In this document: positions 36,701-48,095 of the stretch, one piece after another | How the letters are laid out: each line of letters begins with the position of its first letter | How positions within the stretch are numbered: the stretch's first letter is position 1 | Source: Euptelea pleiosperma | Taxonomy: Eukaryota > Streptophyta > Magnoliopsida > Ranunculales > Eupteleaceae | Direction: 5' to 3' | NCBI GenBank assembly: GCA_035048495.1 | Contig: CM068553.1 | Location: forward strand, 31,892,978 to 31,956,977 | Length of the DNA stretch: 64,000 nucleotides | Position numbers and translations under genes: made by a program | Notes under the pieces: generated by a model | Told to the model about the DNA's origin: nothing | Databases searched by the model: none | The model's input: only the letters and a program-made list of their open reading frames with translations

Positions 36701-37957
36701 AGTGTCTGAACAAGATTTGCGACAGTCGAAACAAGTTAGCTCCATCCGTGCGTCAACGTCTCAAATTGGACTCAGTTTGTGTGTTACATTCCAAAGCCTA
36801 TAACTTGTGACATTTTCGTAACCGAACCTCGTAATTGGACTCAAACTCTTCCATTACTATTGTTTCAACACATTTGAAGTGTTTGAACAAGATTCGGGAC
36901 AGTCGAAACAAGTTAGCTCCATCCGTGCGTCAACGTCTCAAATTGGACTCAGTTTGTGTGTTACATTCCAAAGCCTATAACTTGTGACTTTGTCGCAACC
37001 GAACCTCGTAACTTTACTCAAACTCTTCCATTACTATTGTTTCAACATATTTGAAGTGTTGGAATAAGATTTGGGGCAGTCGAAACAAGTTAGCTCCATC
37101 CGTGCGTCAATGTCTCAAATTGGACTCAGTTTGTGTGTTACATTCCGAAGCCTATAACTTGGGACTTTGTCGTAACCGAACCTCGTAATTGGACTCAAAC
37201 TCTTCCATTACTATTGTTTCAACACATGTGAAGTGTTTGAACAAGATTCGGGACAGTCGAAACAAGTTAGCTCCATCCGTGCGTCAACGTCTCAAATTGG
37301 ACTCAGTTTGTGTGTTACATTCCGAAGCCTATAACTTCGGACTTTGTCGTAACCGAACCTCGTAATTGGACTCAAACTCTTCCATTACTATTGTTTCAAC
37401 ACATTTGAAGTGTTTGAACAAGATTTGGGACAGTCGAAACAAGTTAGCTCCATCCGTGCGTCAACGTCTCAAATTGGACTCAGTTTGTGTGTTACATTCC
37501 AAAGCCTATAACTTGGGACTTTGTCGTAACCGAACCTCGTAATTGGACTCAAACTCTTCCATTACTATTGTTTCAACACATGTGAAGTGTTTGAACAAGA
37601 TTCGGGACAGTCGAAACAAGTTAGCTCCATCCGTGCGTCAACGTCTCAAATTGGACTCAGTTTGTGTGTTACATTCCAAAGCCTATAACTTGTGACATTT
37701 TCGTAACCGAACCTCGTAATTGGACTCAAACTCTTCCATTACTATTGTTTCAACACATTTGAAGTGTTTGAACAAGATTCGGGACAGTCGAAACAAGTTA
37801 GCTCCATCCGTGCGTCAACGTCTCAAATTGGACTCAGTTTGTGTGTTACATTCCAAAGCCTATAACTTGTGACTTTGTCGCAACCGAACCTCGTAACTTT
37901 ACTCAAACTCTTCCATTACTATTGTTTCAACATATTTGAAGTGTTGGAATAAGATTT
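32825..37957 (+). repeat. Satellite super-repeat copy 2, 29 monomers (5133 bp)
   Basis: Markers repeat at a 5133-bp offset into the next copy: GCGACAACG 33389 to 38522, GGGCCAGTCG 33889 to 39022, GTGAGTTACATT 34478 to 39611, CCGTACGTC 35155 to 40288. 5133 is 29 x 177. The 5-monomer difference from copy 1 equals one 885-bp subunit. Confidence 0.88.
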
Positions 37958-40900
37958 GGGGCAGTCGAAACAAGTTAGCTCCATCCGTGCGTCAATGTCT
38001 CAAATTGGACTCAGTTTGTGTGTTACATTCCGAAGCCTATAACTTGGGACTTTGTCGTAACCGAACCTCGTAATTGGACTCAAACTCTTCCATTACTATT
38101 GTTTCAACACATGTGAAGTGTTTGAACAAGATTCGGGACAGTCGAAACAAGTTAGCTCCATCCGTGCGTCAACGTCTCAAATTGGACTCAGTTTGTGTGT
38201 TACATTCCGAAGCCTATAACTTCGGACTTTGTCGTAACCGAACCTCGTAATTGGACTCAAACTCTTCCATTACTATTGTTTCAACACATTTGAAGTGTTT
38301 GAACAAGATTTGGGACAGTCGAAACAAGTTAGCTCCATCCGTGCGTCAACGTCTCAAATTGGACTCAGTTTGTGTGTTACATTCCAAAGCCTATAACTTG
38401 GGACTTTGTCGTAACCGAACCTCGTAATTGGACTCAAACTCTTCCATTACTATTGTTTCAACACATGTGAAGTGTTTGAACAAGATTCGGGACAGTCGAA
38501 ACAAGTTAGCTCCATCCGTGCGACAACGTCTCAAATTGGACTCAGTTTGTGTGTTACATTCCAAAGCCTATAACTTGTGACATTTTCGTAACCGAACCTC
38601 GTAATTGGACTCAAACTCTTCCATTACTATTGTTTCAACACATTTGAAGTGTTTGAACAAGATTCGGGACAGTCGAAACAAGTTAGCTCCATCCGTGCGT
38701 CAACGTCTCAAATTGGACTCAGTTTGTGTGTTACATTCCAAAGCCTATAACTTGTGACTTTGTCGCAACCGAACCTCGTAACTTTACTCAAACTCTTCCA
38801 TTACTATTGTTTCAACATATTTGAAGTGTTGGAATAAGATTTGGGACAGTCGAAACAAGTTAGCTCCATCCGTGCGTCAACGTCTCAAATTGGACTCAGT
38901 TTGTGTGTTACATTCCGAAGCCTATAACTTGGGACTTTGTCGTAACCGAACCTCGTAATTGGACTCAAACTCTTCCATTACTATTGTTTCAACACATGTG
39001 AAGTGTTTGAACAAGATTCGGGCCAGTCGAAACAAGTTAGCTCCATCCGTGCGTCAACGTCTCAAATTGGACTCAGTTTGTGTGTTACATTCCAAAGCCT
39101 ATAACTTGTGACTTTGACGCAACCGAACCTCGTAACTTTACTCAAACTCTTCCATTACTATTGTTTCAACATATTTGAAGTGTTGGAATAAGATTTGGGA
39201 CAGTCGAAACAAGTTAGCTCCATCCGTGCGTCAACGTCTCAAATTGGACTCATTTTGTGTGTTACATTCCGAAGCCTATAACTTGGGACTTTGTCGTAAC
39301 CGAACCTCGTAATTGGACTCAAACTCTTCCATTACTATTGTTTCAACACATGTGAAGTGTTTGAACAAGATTCGGGACAGTCGAAACAAGTTAGCTCCAT
39401 CCGTGCGTCAACGTCTCAAATTGGACTCAGTTTGTGTGTTACATTCCAAAGCCTATAACTTGGGACTTTGTCGCAACCGAACCTCGTAACTTTACTCAAA
39501 CTCTTCCATTACTATTGTTTCAACACATTTGAAGTGTTTGAACAAGATTCGGGACAGTCGAAACAAGTTAGCTCCATCCGTGCGTCAACGTCTCGAATTG
39601 GACTCAGTTTGTGAGTTACATTCCAAAGCCTATAAATTGTGACTTTGTCGCAACCAAACCTCGTAACTTTACTCAAACTCTTCCATTACTATTGTTTCAT
39701 CACATTTGAAGTGTCCGAAGAAGATTCGGGACTGTCGAAACAAGTTAGCTCCATCCGTGCGTCAACGTTTAAAATTGGACTCAGTTTGTGTGTTACATTC
39801 CGAAGCCTATAACTTGTGACTTTGTCGCAACCGGACCTCGTAATTGGACTAAAACTCTTACATTACTATTGTTTCAACATATTTGAAGTGTTGGAATAAG
39901 ATTTGGGACAGTCGAAACAAGTTAGCTCCATCCGTGCGTCAACGTCTCAAATTGGACTCAGTTTGTGTGTTACATTCCGAAGCCTATAACTTGGGACTTT
40001 GTCGTAACCGAACCTCGTAATTGGACTCAAACTCTTCCATTACTATTGTTTCAACACATTTGAAGTGTTTGAACAAGATTTGGGACAGTCGAAACAAGTT
40101 AGCTCCATCCGTGCGTCAACGTCTCAAATTGGACTCAGTTTGTGTGTTACATTCCAAAGCCTATAACTTGTGACATTTTCGTAACCGAACCTCGTAATTG
40201 GACTCAAACTCTTCCATTACTTTTGTTTCAACACATTTGAAGTGTTTGAACAAGATTCGGGACAGTCGAAACAAGTTAGCTCCATCCGTACGTCAACGTC
40301 TCAAATTGGACTCAGTTTGTGTGTTACATTCCAAAGCCTATAACTTGTGACTTTGTCGCAACCGAACCTCGTAACTTTACTCAAACTCTTCCATTACTAT
40401 TGTTTCAACATATTTGAAGTGTTGGAATAAGATTTGGGGCAGTCGAAACAAGTTAGCTCCATCCGTGCGTCAATGTCTCAAATTGGACTCAGTTTGTGTG
40501 TTACATTCCGAAGCCTATAACTTGGGACTTTGTCGTAACCGAACCTCGTAATTGGACTCAAACTCTTCCATTACTATTGTTTCAACACATGTGAAGTGTT
40601 TGAACAAGATTCGGGACAGTCGAAACAAGTTAGCTCCATCCGTGCGTCAACGTCTCAAATTGGACTCAGTTTGTGTGTTACATTCCGAAGCCTATAACTT
40701 CGGACTTTGTCGTAACCGAACCTCGTAATTGGACTCAAACTCTTCCATTACTATTGTTTCAACACATTTGAAGTGTTTGAACAAGATTTGGGACAGTCGA
40801 AACAAGTTAGCTCCATCCGTGCGTCAACGTCTCAAATTGGACTCAGTTTGTGTGTTACATTCCAAAGCCTATAACTTGGGACTTTGTCGTAACCGAACCT

Positions 40901-43849
40901 CGTAATTGGACTCAAACTCTTCCATTACTATTGTTTCAACACATGTGAAGTGTTTGAACAAGATTCGGGACAGTCGAAACAAGTTAGCTCCATCCGTGCG
41001 TCAACGTCTCAAATTGGACTCAGTTTGTGTGTTACATTCCAAAGCCAATAACTTGTGACATTTTCGTAACCGAACCTCGTAATTGGACTCAAACTCTTCC
41101 ATTACTATTGTTTCAACACATTTGAAGTGTTTGAACAAGATTCGGGACAGTCGAAACAAGTTAGCTCCATCCGTGCGTCAACGTCTCAAATTGGACTCAG
41201 TTTGTGTGTTACATTCCAAAGCCTATAACTTGTGACTTTGTCGCAACCGAACCTCGTAACTTTACTCAAACTCTTCCATTACTATTGTTTCAACACATTT
41301 GAAGTGTTGGAATAAGATTTGGGACAGTCGAAACAAGTTAGCTCCATCCGTGCGTCAACGTCTCAAATTGGACTCAGTTTGTGTGTTACATTCCGAAGCC
41401 TATAACTTGGGACTTTGTCGTAACCGAACCTCGTAATTGGACTCAAACTCTTCCATTACTATTGTTTCAACACATGTGAAGTGTTTGAACAAGATTCGGG
41501 ACAGTCGAAACAAGTTAGCTCCATCCGTGCGTCAACGTCTCAAATTGGACTCAGTTTGTGTGTTACATTCCAAAGCCTATAACTTGTGACTTTGACGCAA
41601 CCGAACCTCGTAACTTTACTCAAACTCTTCCATTACTATTGTTTCAACATATTTGAAGTGTTGGAATAAGATTTGGGACAGTCGAAACAAGTTAGCTCCA
41701 TCCGTGCGTCAACGTCTCAAATTGGACTCATTTTGTGTGTTACATTCCGAAGCCTATAACTTGGGACTTTGTCGTAACCGAACCTCGTAATTGGACTCAA
41801 ACTCTTCCATTACTATTGTTTCAACACATGTGAAGTGTTTGAACAAGATTCGGGACAGTTGAAACAAGTTAGCTCCATCCGTGCGTCAACGTCTCAAATT
41901 GGACTCAGTTTGTGTGTTACATTCCAAAGCCTATAACTTGTGACTTTGTCGCAACCGAACCTCGTAACTTTACTCAAACTCTTCCATTACTATTGTTTCA
42001 ACACATTTGAAGTGTTTGAACAAGATTCGGGACAGTCGAAACAAGTTAGCTCCATCCGTGCGTCAACGTCTCGAATTGGACTCAGTTTGTGAGTTACATT
42101 CCAAAGCCTATAAATTGTGACTTTGTCGCAACCAAACCTCGTAACTTTACTCAAACTCTTCCATTACTATTGTTTCATCACATTTGAAGTGTCCGAAGAA
42201 GATTCGGGACTGTCGAAACAAGTTAGCTCCATCCGTGCGTCAACGTTTAAAATTGGACTCAGTTTGTGTGTTACATTCCGAAGCCTATAACTTGTGACTT
42301 TGTCGCAACCGGACCTCGTAATTGGACTAAAACTCTTACATTACTATTGTTTCAACATATTTGAAGTGTTGGAATAAGATTTGGGACAGTCGAAACAAGT
42401 TAGCTCCATCCGTGCGTCAACGTCTCAAATTGGACTCAGTTTGTGTGTTACATTCCGAAGCCTATAACTTGGGACTTTGTCGTAACCGAACCTCGTAATT
42501 GGACTCAAACTCTTCCATTACTATTGTTTCAACACATTTGAAGTGTTTGAACAAGATTTGGGACAGTCGAAACAAGTTAGCTCCATCCGTGCGTCAACGT
42601 CTCAAATTGGACTCAGTTTGTGTGTTACATTCCAAAGCCTATAACTTGTGACATTTTCGTAACCGAACCTCGTAATTGGACTCAAACTCTTCCATTACTT
42701 TTGTTTCAACACATTTGAAGTGTTTGAACAAGATTCGGGACAGTCGAAACAAGTTAGCTCCATCCGTACGTCAACGTCTCAAATTGGACTCAGTTTGTGT
42801 GTTACATTCCAAAGCCTATAACTTGTGACTTTGTCGCAACCGAACCTCGTAACTTTACTCAAACTCTTCCATTACTATTGTTTCAACACATGTGAAGTGT
42901 TTGAACAAGATTCGGGACAGTCGAAACAAGTTAGCTCCATCCGTGCGTCAACGTCTCAAATTGGACTCAGTTTGTGTGTTACATTCCAAAGCCTATAACT
43001 TGTGACTTTGTCGCAACCGAACCTCGTAACTTTACTCAAACTCTTCCATTACTATTGTTTCAACATATTTGAAGTGTTGGAATAAGATTTGGGACAGTCG
43101 AAACAAGTTAGCTCCATCCGTGCGTCAACGTCTCAAATTGGACTCAGTTTGTGTGTTACATTCCGAAGCCTATAACTTGGGACTTTGTCGTAACCGAACC
43201 TCGTAATTGGACTCAAACTCTTCCATTACTATTGTTTCAACACATGTGAAGTGTTTGAACAAGATTCGGGACAGTCGAAACAAGTTAGCTCCATCCGTGC
43301 GTCAACGTCTCAAATTGGACTCAGTTTGTGTGTTACATTCCAAAGCCTATAACTTGTGACTTTGACGCAACCGAACCTCGTAACTTTACTCAAACTCTTC
43401 CATTACTATTGTTTCAACATATTTGAAGTGTTGGAATAAGATTTGGGACAGTCGAAACAAGTTAGCTCCATCCGTGCGTCAACGTCTCAAATTGGACTCA
43501 GTTTGTGTGTTACATTCCAAAGCCTATAACTTGTGACTTTGTCGCAACCGAACCTCGTAACTTCACTCAAACTCTTCCATCACTATTGTTTCAACACATT
43601 TGAAGTGTTTGAACTAGATTCGGGACTGTCGAAACAAGTTAGCTCCATCCGTGCGTCAACGTCTCAAATTGGACTCAGTTTGTGTGTTACATTCCGAAGC
43701 CTATAACTTGGGACTTTGTCGTAACCGAACCTCGTAATTGGACTCAACCTCTTCCATTACTATTGTTTCAACACATTTGAAGTGTTTGAACAAGATTTGG
43801 GACAGTCGAAACAAGTTAGCTCCATCCGTGCGTCAACGTCTCAAATTGG
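37958..43849 (+). repeat. Satellite super-repeat copies 3 and 4, shortened
   Basis: Copy 3 shares its markers with copy 2 (38522, 39022, 39611, 40288). A further partial copy follows at a 14-monomer offset of 2478 bp: GTGAGTTACATT 39611 to 42089, CCGTACGTC 40288 to 42766, GGGGCAGTC 37958 to 40436. The AAAGCCAATAAC marker (36262 to 41041, 27 monomers) shows that a different internal segment was removed. The stretch ends at the LINE target site. Confidence 0.8.
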
Positions 43850-43865
43850 ACTCAGTTTGTGTGTT
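43850..43865 (+). repeat. Target-site duplication, left copy
   Basis: ACTCAGTTTGTGTGTT, 16 bp, identical to 49871-49886. Its last two T merge with the LINE tail, so the certain length is 14 bp and the likely length 16 bp. It is ordinary satellite sequence, 44 bp into the monomer counted from TCGAAACAAG. Confidence 0.93.
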
Positions 43866-43874
43866 TTTTTTTTT

Positions 43875-43928
43875 GATTGGTAAGCTTGGGGTTAGGCTGA
43901 CCCCTACCTGACTTTAAAAATTAGAACA
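43875..43928 (-). other. LINE 3' untranslated stretch
   Basis: 54 bp between the ORF2 stop (TAA, 43929-43931 complement) and the A tail; in element sense it ends CAAGCTTACCAATC before the A run. The GGGGTCAGCCTAACCCC segment contains a small inverted repeat (GGGGT/ACCCC), possibly a 3' hairpin. LINE 3' ends are often where the reverse transcriptase recognises its own RNA; that role is inferred. Confidence 0.7.
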
Positions 43929-46900
43929 TTACATTCGGAAATACATTTGCCCATTGGCATCCTCAGAGAGGATAGAACACAAATAGCTACTAAAAGCTGG
44001 AGGAGATAACAAAAGAAGATCACTAGACCTATAAAGGGAAGCTAGATGATCAGCTGCTCGATTAGTTTCTCGATAGATATGGCCAATATCAATATCTTCA
44101 AATTTGCCCCAATTCATGCGAATCAATCGAACAAGTTTCTTCGCTTGCCAAGGCACAGGACAAGAACCTTTAATGATTGCCACAGCTCCTTCTGAGTCGG
44201 TAGCTACAATGAGCTTACGTACGTCTTTGGATATGGCTATTTGGAGACCCATAGATATAGCCTGAAGTTCATGGTAAATTACAGAAACTTTACTAGAACC
44301 CGCTGCATAAGCAAGAAATGTGGCTCCATTAGAATTCCTTATGATCCCTCCGTAACCAGCGGTGTCAGCTTTGAAAGATCCATCCGTATTGAGTAGAAGA
44401 TAACCATTCTTAGGCGCTACCCACTTGCAAGTGGTAGGGCGGTGATGATAGTATTCAATATCTATCATCCACGCATTAAAGAACTCTCTACTTCTTGGAG
44501 TATCCTCTGTTTTGTAACTAGCCGACGTGAACTTTAGCTTGGTAACATCAAGAATTTGATGGAGAATAAATTCCTTGGGCTTAAAAGAATTCGTGAAAAT
44601 TCGAGCATTTCGTTCCCTCCAAATATAGTAGATCGTAGCATTGAAGGCTACCCTCATCACCTGAGCTTGCATAGAATTACCCAGAAAATTCTGTAATATC
44701 CATTGTGCCTCTTGAAGAGAATCTTCCACCGCCCTATTGTACCTAGAAAACCGAAGAACCTGGTACCAAACAGAATTGGTAAAGCAACAATCAAAGAAAA
44801 GATGATGAATATTTTCTTCTGCCACACCACAGAAAACACATAAGTTGCTGCTAATAAAGTTCTTGATTTGAGGTTTGTCTCGAGTAAGTAATCCGCCATT
44901 TATCGCCATCCAACTGATAAAGCTGTGTCTAGGGATAGTGTTTTTACCCCAAACAAGAGAACTCCAGTCCACTCTGTCACTGTTCCTTCTAGTAACGTCA
45001 TAAGCTGAAGCTAAAGTAAAATCACCCGAATTAGATGGGTTCCAAACTACCTCATCTTTCTCCGAGAGATTATCAATATCTATAGTATCAAGTGCTGTCC
45101 AAGTCAGAGCCAAGTCCTCAGTCAGCCCTAACGGTTTAGCCCAAGCACCATTAGATATAAGAGTAGTCACATTATCTTCCAATCTCAGTCTAGTATCAAA
45201 CCGAGCATTTCTAAGGTATGTATCTATCAAAATACCTTTAGGATGCCAAGGATCATGCCAAAGCTTAGTTCCTTCACCATTAGCAATAAGATGTTGGATA
45301 AGCTTGCTGGCCATCTTGCGACTAGCTAGAACCTTTTTCCACACCCACGAACAATCGCTAGGAATTTCCATAGTCCAAAACATCTTCTTTTTTATGAGAT
45401 TGGCTTGTGCCCACTGCACCCAAATATTATCTCTACTCATGGCTATAGCAAAAGTGTGTCGCATGACAGCCGCTGTGTTCCATAATTCAAGATTCTTGAA
45501 GCCTAATCCCCCTTCATTTTTAGGCTTACAAATCTTATCCCAAGCAATGGTATGATACTTCTTAAGTAATTCTGGACCTCCCCATAAGAATCGAGCACAT
45601 AGACCATTGATCTTCTTGATGATGAGTTTTGGAAGAACAAAACAGTGACTCCAGTACACTTGAATGCTGCTAAGGACAGATCTAACAAGCTCCATTCTAC
45701 CCGCATAAGATAGGACCTTTCCTTTCCAAGATTGGATTCTCTGCATCATACGGTCTAGAAGAGGTTGGCAGTCCACTGCTCTCAGCCTTGTGGATAGAAG
45801 AGGTAATCCTAAATAACGGATAGGAATTGCCCCTTCTTTAAAATCTAGAATTTCCAAAATTTCTTCTTTGGTAGCTTCTTCCACCCCAGCACAAAATAAT
45901 GTGCTTTTAGTACGATTAGCATCGAGCCCTGAGACTTCTTGAAATAAGGCCAAAACTTCATTAAGGGTGCAAGCTGATTGGACGTCACCTCCAAAGAAGA
46001 CCATAAGGTCATCAGCGAAACACATATGCGATATAAGAGGATGTACGCATTTAGGATGGAGTTTGAAGGATCCTTCTAGAACTCTTAAATGCAAAAGATG
46101 GCTGAACATTTCCATAGCCAACACGAACAAGTAAGGAGACATTGGATCCCCTTGTCTAATACCCTTACGACCTTCGAAGTAACCTGCCGGGCTTCCATTA
46201 ATAAGGATGGAATATCTCACTGACGATAAGCAAATTCGAACCCAAGCTATCAAGGTGGGGTGAAAGTTTAACATGTGCAGCATATCCAAGATAAATTCCC
46301 AATTCAGATTGTCATAAGCCTTCCGAAGATCAATCTTCACAGTACATTTCGGAGTCCCACCAGCTTTATGATAATTGCGAAATAATTCGTGGCATATCAT
46401 AATGTTATCACTGATCTTACGACCCTTGATAAACGCAGATTGAGTGGGCTCAACCAACCAAGGTAAGCTATCCTTTAATCTATCAGCAATGATCTTGGAG
46501 ATACATTTATAGATAAGATTACAGCAAGATATTGGGCGAAAATCACTAAGGGTAGTAGGGTTACTTACCTTAGGAATAAGGACAATAAATGTGGAGTTAA
46601 CACTAGAAGGAAGCTTATGATGTTTGAAGAAATTAAGGATAGCTTTGGTGAAGTCTGCGCCAACTATGTGCCAAGTTCTCTTGAAAAATAGGGCATTAAA
46701 CCCATCAGGGCCAGGAGCCTTAGAGTCAGCCATATCGAACAGAACCTTCTTAACCTCCTCTTGAGTCACGTCTCGGATCATTTCAGATTTCTGAGCTTCG
46801 TCCAATGTTCGACCAAATTGCATAGCTTTAACTATCTGGCCATTGTACTGACGAGATTCGGTCCCAAGCTGATCTTGGAAATGCCTTATAATTTCAGTCT

Positions 46901-48095
46901 GGATAAGACTTTCATCAGTTAACTTCTGGTTATTTGCATCATAAACACTAAGGATAGAATTCCTTGAGCTCCGGGCTTTGATAGAATTATGAAAGAAGGA
47001 ACTATTACAGTCTCCTAATTGTAGCCAGTCCACGCGAGACTTTTGTTTAAGCAGAGATTCCTCATAGCGAGATAACGTGGCATAATTCTTCAACATATTT
47101 GTTTCATTGTCGCTATGTTGAATATCCATAGGGTGGGATTGGACCATCTTCTGAGCTTCATCTAACTTCACCTTGGCTGATCTGACACGACCTTGGAGAT
47201 TATTAAAGGTCTTCTCATTCCACAATTTGAGTTTTCCTTTTAACAATTTGAGCTTTTGTGTAAGACGGAACATAGGATTCCCCATAATCTTTGTGCTCCA
47301 TACATCTTCAACTAGCCCAAGAAAATCAGCATGTTCTGCCCAGAAATTGAAGAAACGGAAAGGTTTCTTACCTTTGCGATGTAAGTTGTACCAACTTAAG
47401 ATCATAGGACTATGATCAGAAATCCCCGGAGGATAGAACTCGACCTCAGTATGATTGAATTCTGATATCCAACTCGGATTGACAAGAACTCTGTCAAGCT
47501 TGCAAAGTATCTTGGCAGTCCCTCTTTTATTGTTGTTCCATGTGAATGTAAATCCCTTGGCTTTCAGATCCACCAATCCGGCATCCATGATACAGTCATT
47601 AAACTCTCTCAAAGAACTTAAATTTGCTGGTATTCCTCCAATTTTTTCTTCAGCAAACCTGACAGTATTAAAGTCACCCAAGACAACCCACGGATGAGAT
47701 GTTATGAGAGACATAGAGGTTAAATCCTGCCATAGTTCCCTTCGCTCCTCCTTGCTATTATGAGCATAGATAACAGACATGATAAAGGTTTTGCCACCCT
47801 TAATATCATCCACCATACAATGAATAGCTTGAGAGCTTTTGTGCTTAATCTTGATACACACATCTGCTGGATTCCAAAGAAGCCATATACGCCCAAACAA
47901 AAGCGCACTGTCATTAACTTCTAAATTCCACCCAGAGCATATACTAGCTTGGATTTTATTGGTATTCACACTTCTGATCTTTGTTTCAAGTAGACCCACT
48001 ATAGCAAGCTCGTGGTCTTTAATAACTTTCTTCACTTCCCTCTGTTTTAAGGGATCATTAAGACCCCTAATGTTCCAAACAGCTAGTTTGTTCAT
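43929..48095 (-). CDS. LINE ORF2: endonuclease, reverse transcriptase and RNase H polyprotein (1388 aa)
   Basis: This protein nicks target DNA, copies the element RNA into it, and probably removes the RNA. Residues 1-235 are an APE-like endonuclease: WNIRGLN with N8, LLETK with E37, GDFN 140-143, LDR 200-202 and SDH 226-228 are present. Reverse transcriptase spans about 450-760: DLRKAYD with catalytic D589, GIRQGDPMSP 645-654, FADD 693-696. A zinc-binding RT-associated segment lies at about 1020-1115 (CVFC 1086-1089, HH 1097-1098, CC 1103-1104). Type I RNase H covers about 1230-1358 with the full D-E-D-D set: D1238 in NTDGS, E1276 in HELQ, D1300 in ATDSEG, D1349 in NRAADH. The length is normal for plant L1 elements with RNase H and there is no internal stop. 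The first ATG opens 29 bp inside the end of ORF1 in another frame, so translation may depend on termination-reinitiation. All key residues suggest it could be active; this is not tested. Confidence 0.96.
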   Translation of the reverse strand: MNKLAVWNIRGLNDPLKQREVKKVIKDHELAIVGLLETKIRSVNTNKIQASICSGWNLEVNDSALLFGRIWLLWNPADVCIKIKHKSSQAIHCMVDDIKGGKTFIMSVIYAHNSKEERRELWQDLTSMSLITSHPWVVLGDFNTVRFAEEKIGGIPANLSSLREFNDCIMDAGLVDLKAKGFTFTWNNNKRGTAKILCKLDRVLVNPSWISEFNHTEVEFYPPGISDHSPMILSWYNLHRKGKKPFRFFNFWAEHADFLGLVEDVWSTKIMGNPMFRLTQKLKLLKGKLKLWNEKTFNNLQGRVRSAKVKLDEAQKMVQSHPMDIQHSDNETNMLKNYATLSRYEESLLKQKSRVDWLQLGDCNSSFFHNSIKARSSRNSILSVYDANNQKLTDESLIQTEIIRHFQDQLGTESRQYNGQIVKAMQFGRTLDEAQKSEMIRDVTQEEVKKVLFDMADSKAPGPDGFNALFFKRTWHIVGADFTKAILNFFKHHKLPSSVNSTFIVLIPKVSNPTTLSDFRPISCCNLIYKCISKIIADRLKDSLPWLVEPTQSAFIKGRKISDNIMICHELFRNYHKAGGTPKCTVKIDLRKAYDNLNWEFILDMLHMLNFHPTLIAWVRICLSSVRYSILINGSPAGYFEGRKGIRQGDPMSPYLFVLAMEMFSHLLHLRVLEGSFKLHPKCVHPLISHMCFADDLMVFFGGDVQSACTLNEVLALFQEVSGLDANRTKSTLFCAGVEEATKEEILEILDFKEGAIPIRYLGLPLLSTRLRAVDCQPLLDRMMQRIQSWKGKVLSYAGRMELVRSVLSSIQVYWSHCFVLPKLIIKKINGLCARFLWGGPELLKKYHTIAWDKICKPKNEGGLGFKNLELWNTAAVMRHTFAIAMSRDNIWVQWAQANLIKKKMFWTMEIPSDCSWVWKKVLASRKMASKLIQHLIANGEGTKLWHDPWHPKGILIDTYLRNARFDTRLRLEDNVTTLISNGAWAKPLGLTEDLALTWTALDTIDIDNLSEKDEVVWNPSNSGDFTLASAYDVTRRNSDRVDWSSLVWGKNTIPRHSFISWMAINGGLLTRDKPQIKNFISSNLCVFCGVAEENIHHLFFDCCFTNSVWYQVLRFSRYNRAVEDSLQEAQWILQNFLGNSMQAQVMRVAFNATIYYIWRERNARIFTNSFKPKEFILHQILDVTKLKFTSASYKTEDTPRSREFFNAWMIDIEYYHHRPTTCKWVAPKNGYLLLNTDGSFKADTAGYGGIIRNSNGATFLAYAAGSSKVSVIYHELQAISMGLQIAISKDVRKLIVATDSEGAVAIIKGSCPVPWQAKKLVRLIRMNWGKFEDIDIGHIYRETNRAADHLASLYRSSDLLLLSPPAFSSYLCSILSEDANGQMYFRM

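Larger units (their letters stand above)
19275..43865 (+). repeat. 177-bp satellite array, left part (about 139 monomers)
   Basis: Direct tandem monomers with landmarks CAGTCGAAACAAGTTAGCTC, TCCGTGCGTCAACG, CCTATAACTTG and CTCTTCCATTACTATTG. Measured spacings in the clean part are exactly 177 bp. Diagnostic variant sites recur: CCAAAG or CCGAAG; CTTGTGAC, CTTGGGAC or CTTCGGAC; AACTTTACTC or AATTGGACTC; CACATTTG, CACATGTG or CATATTTG; GTTTGAACAAG or GTTGGAATAAG. The size, the homogeneity and the higher-order ordering are typical of plant centromeric or pericentromeric satellites. Which one this is cannot be settled here. No gene is present; the weak ORFs arise because 177 is divisible by 3. 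Confidence 0.96.
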
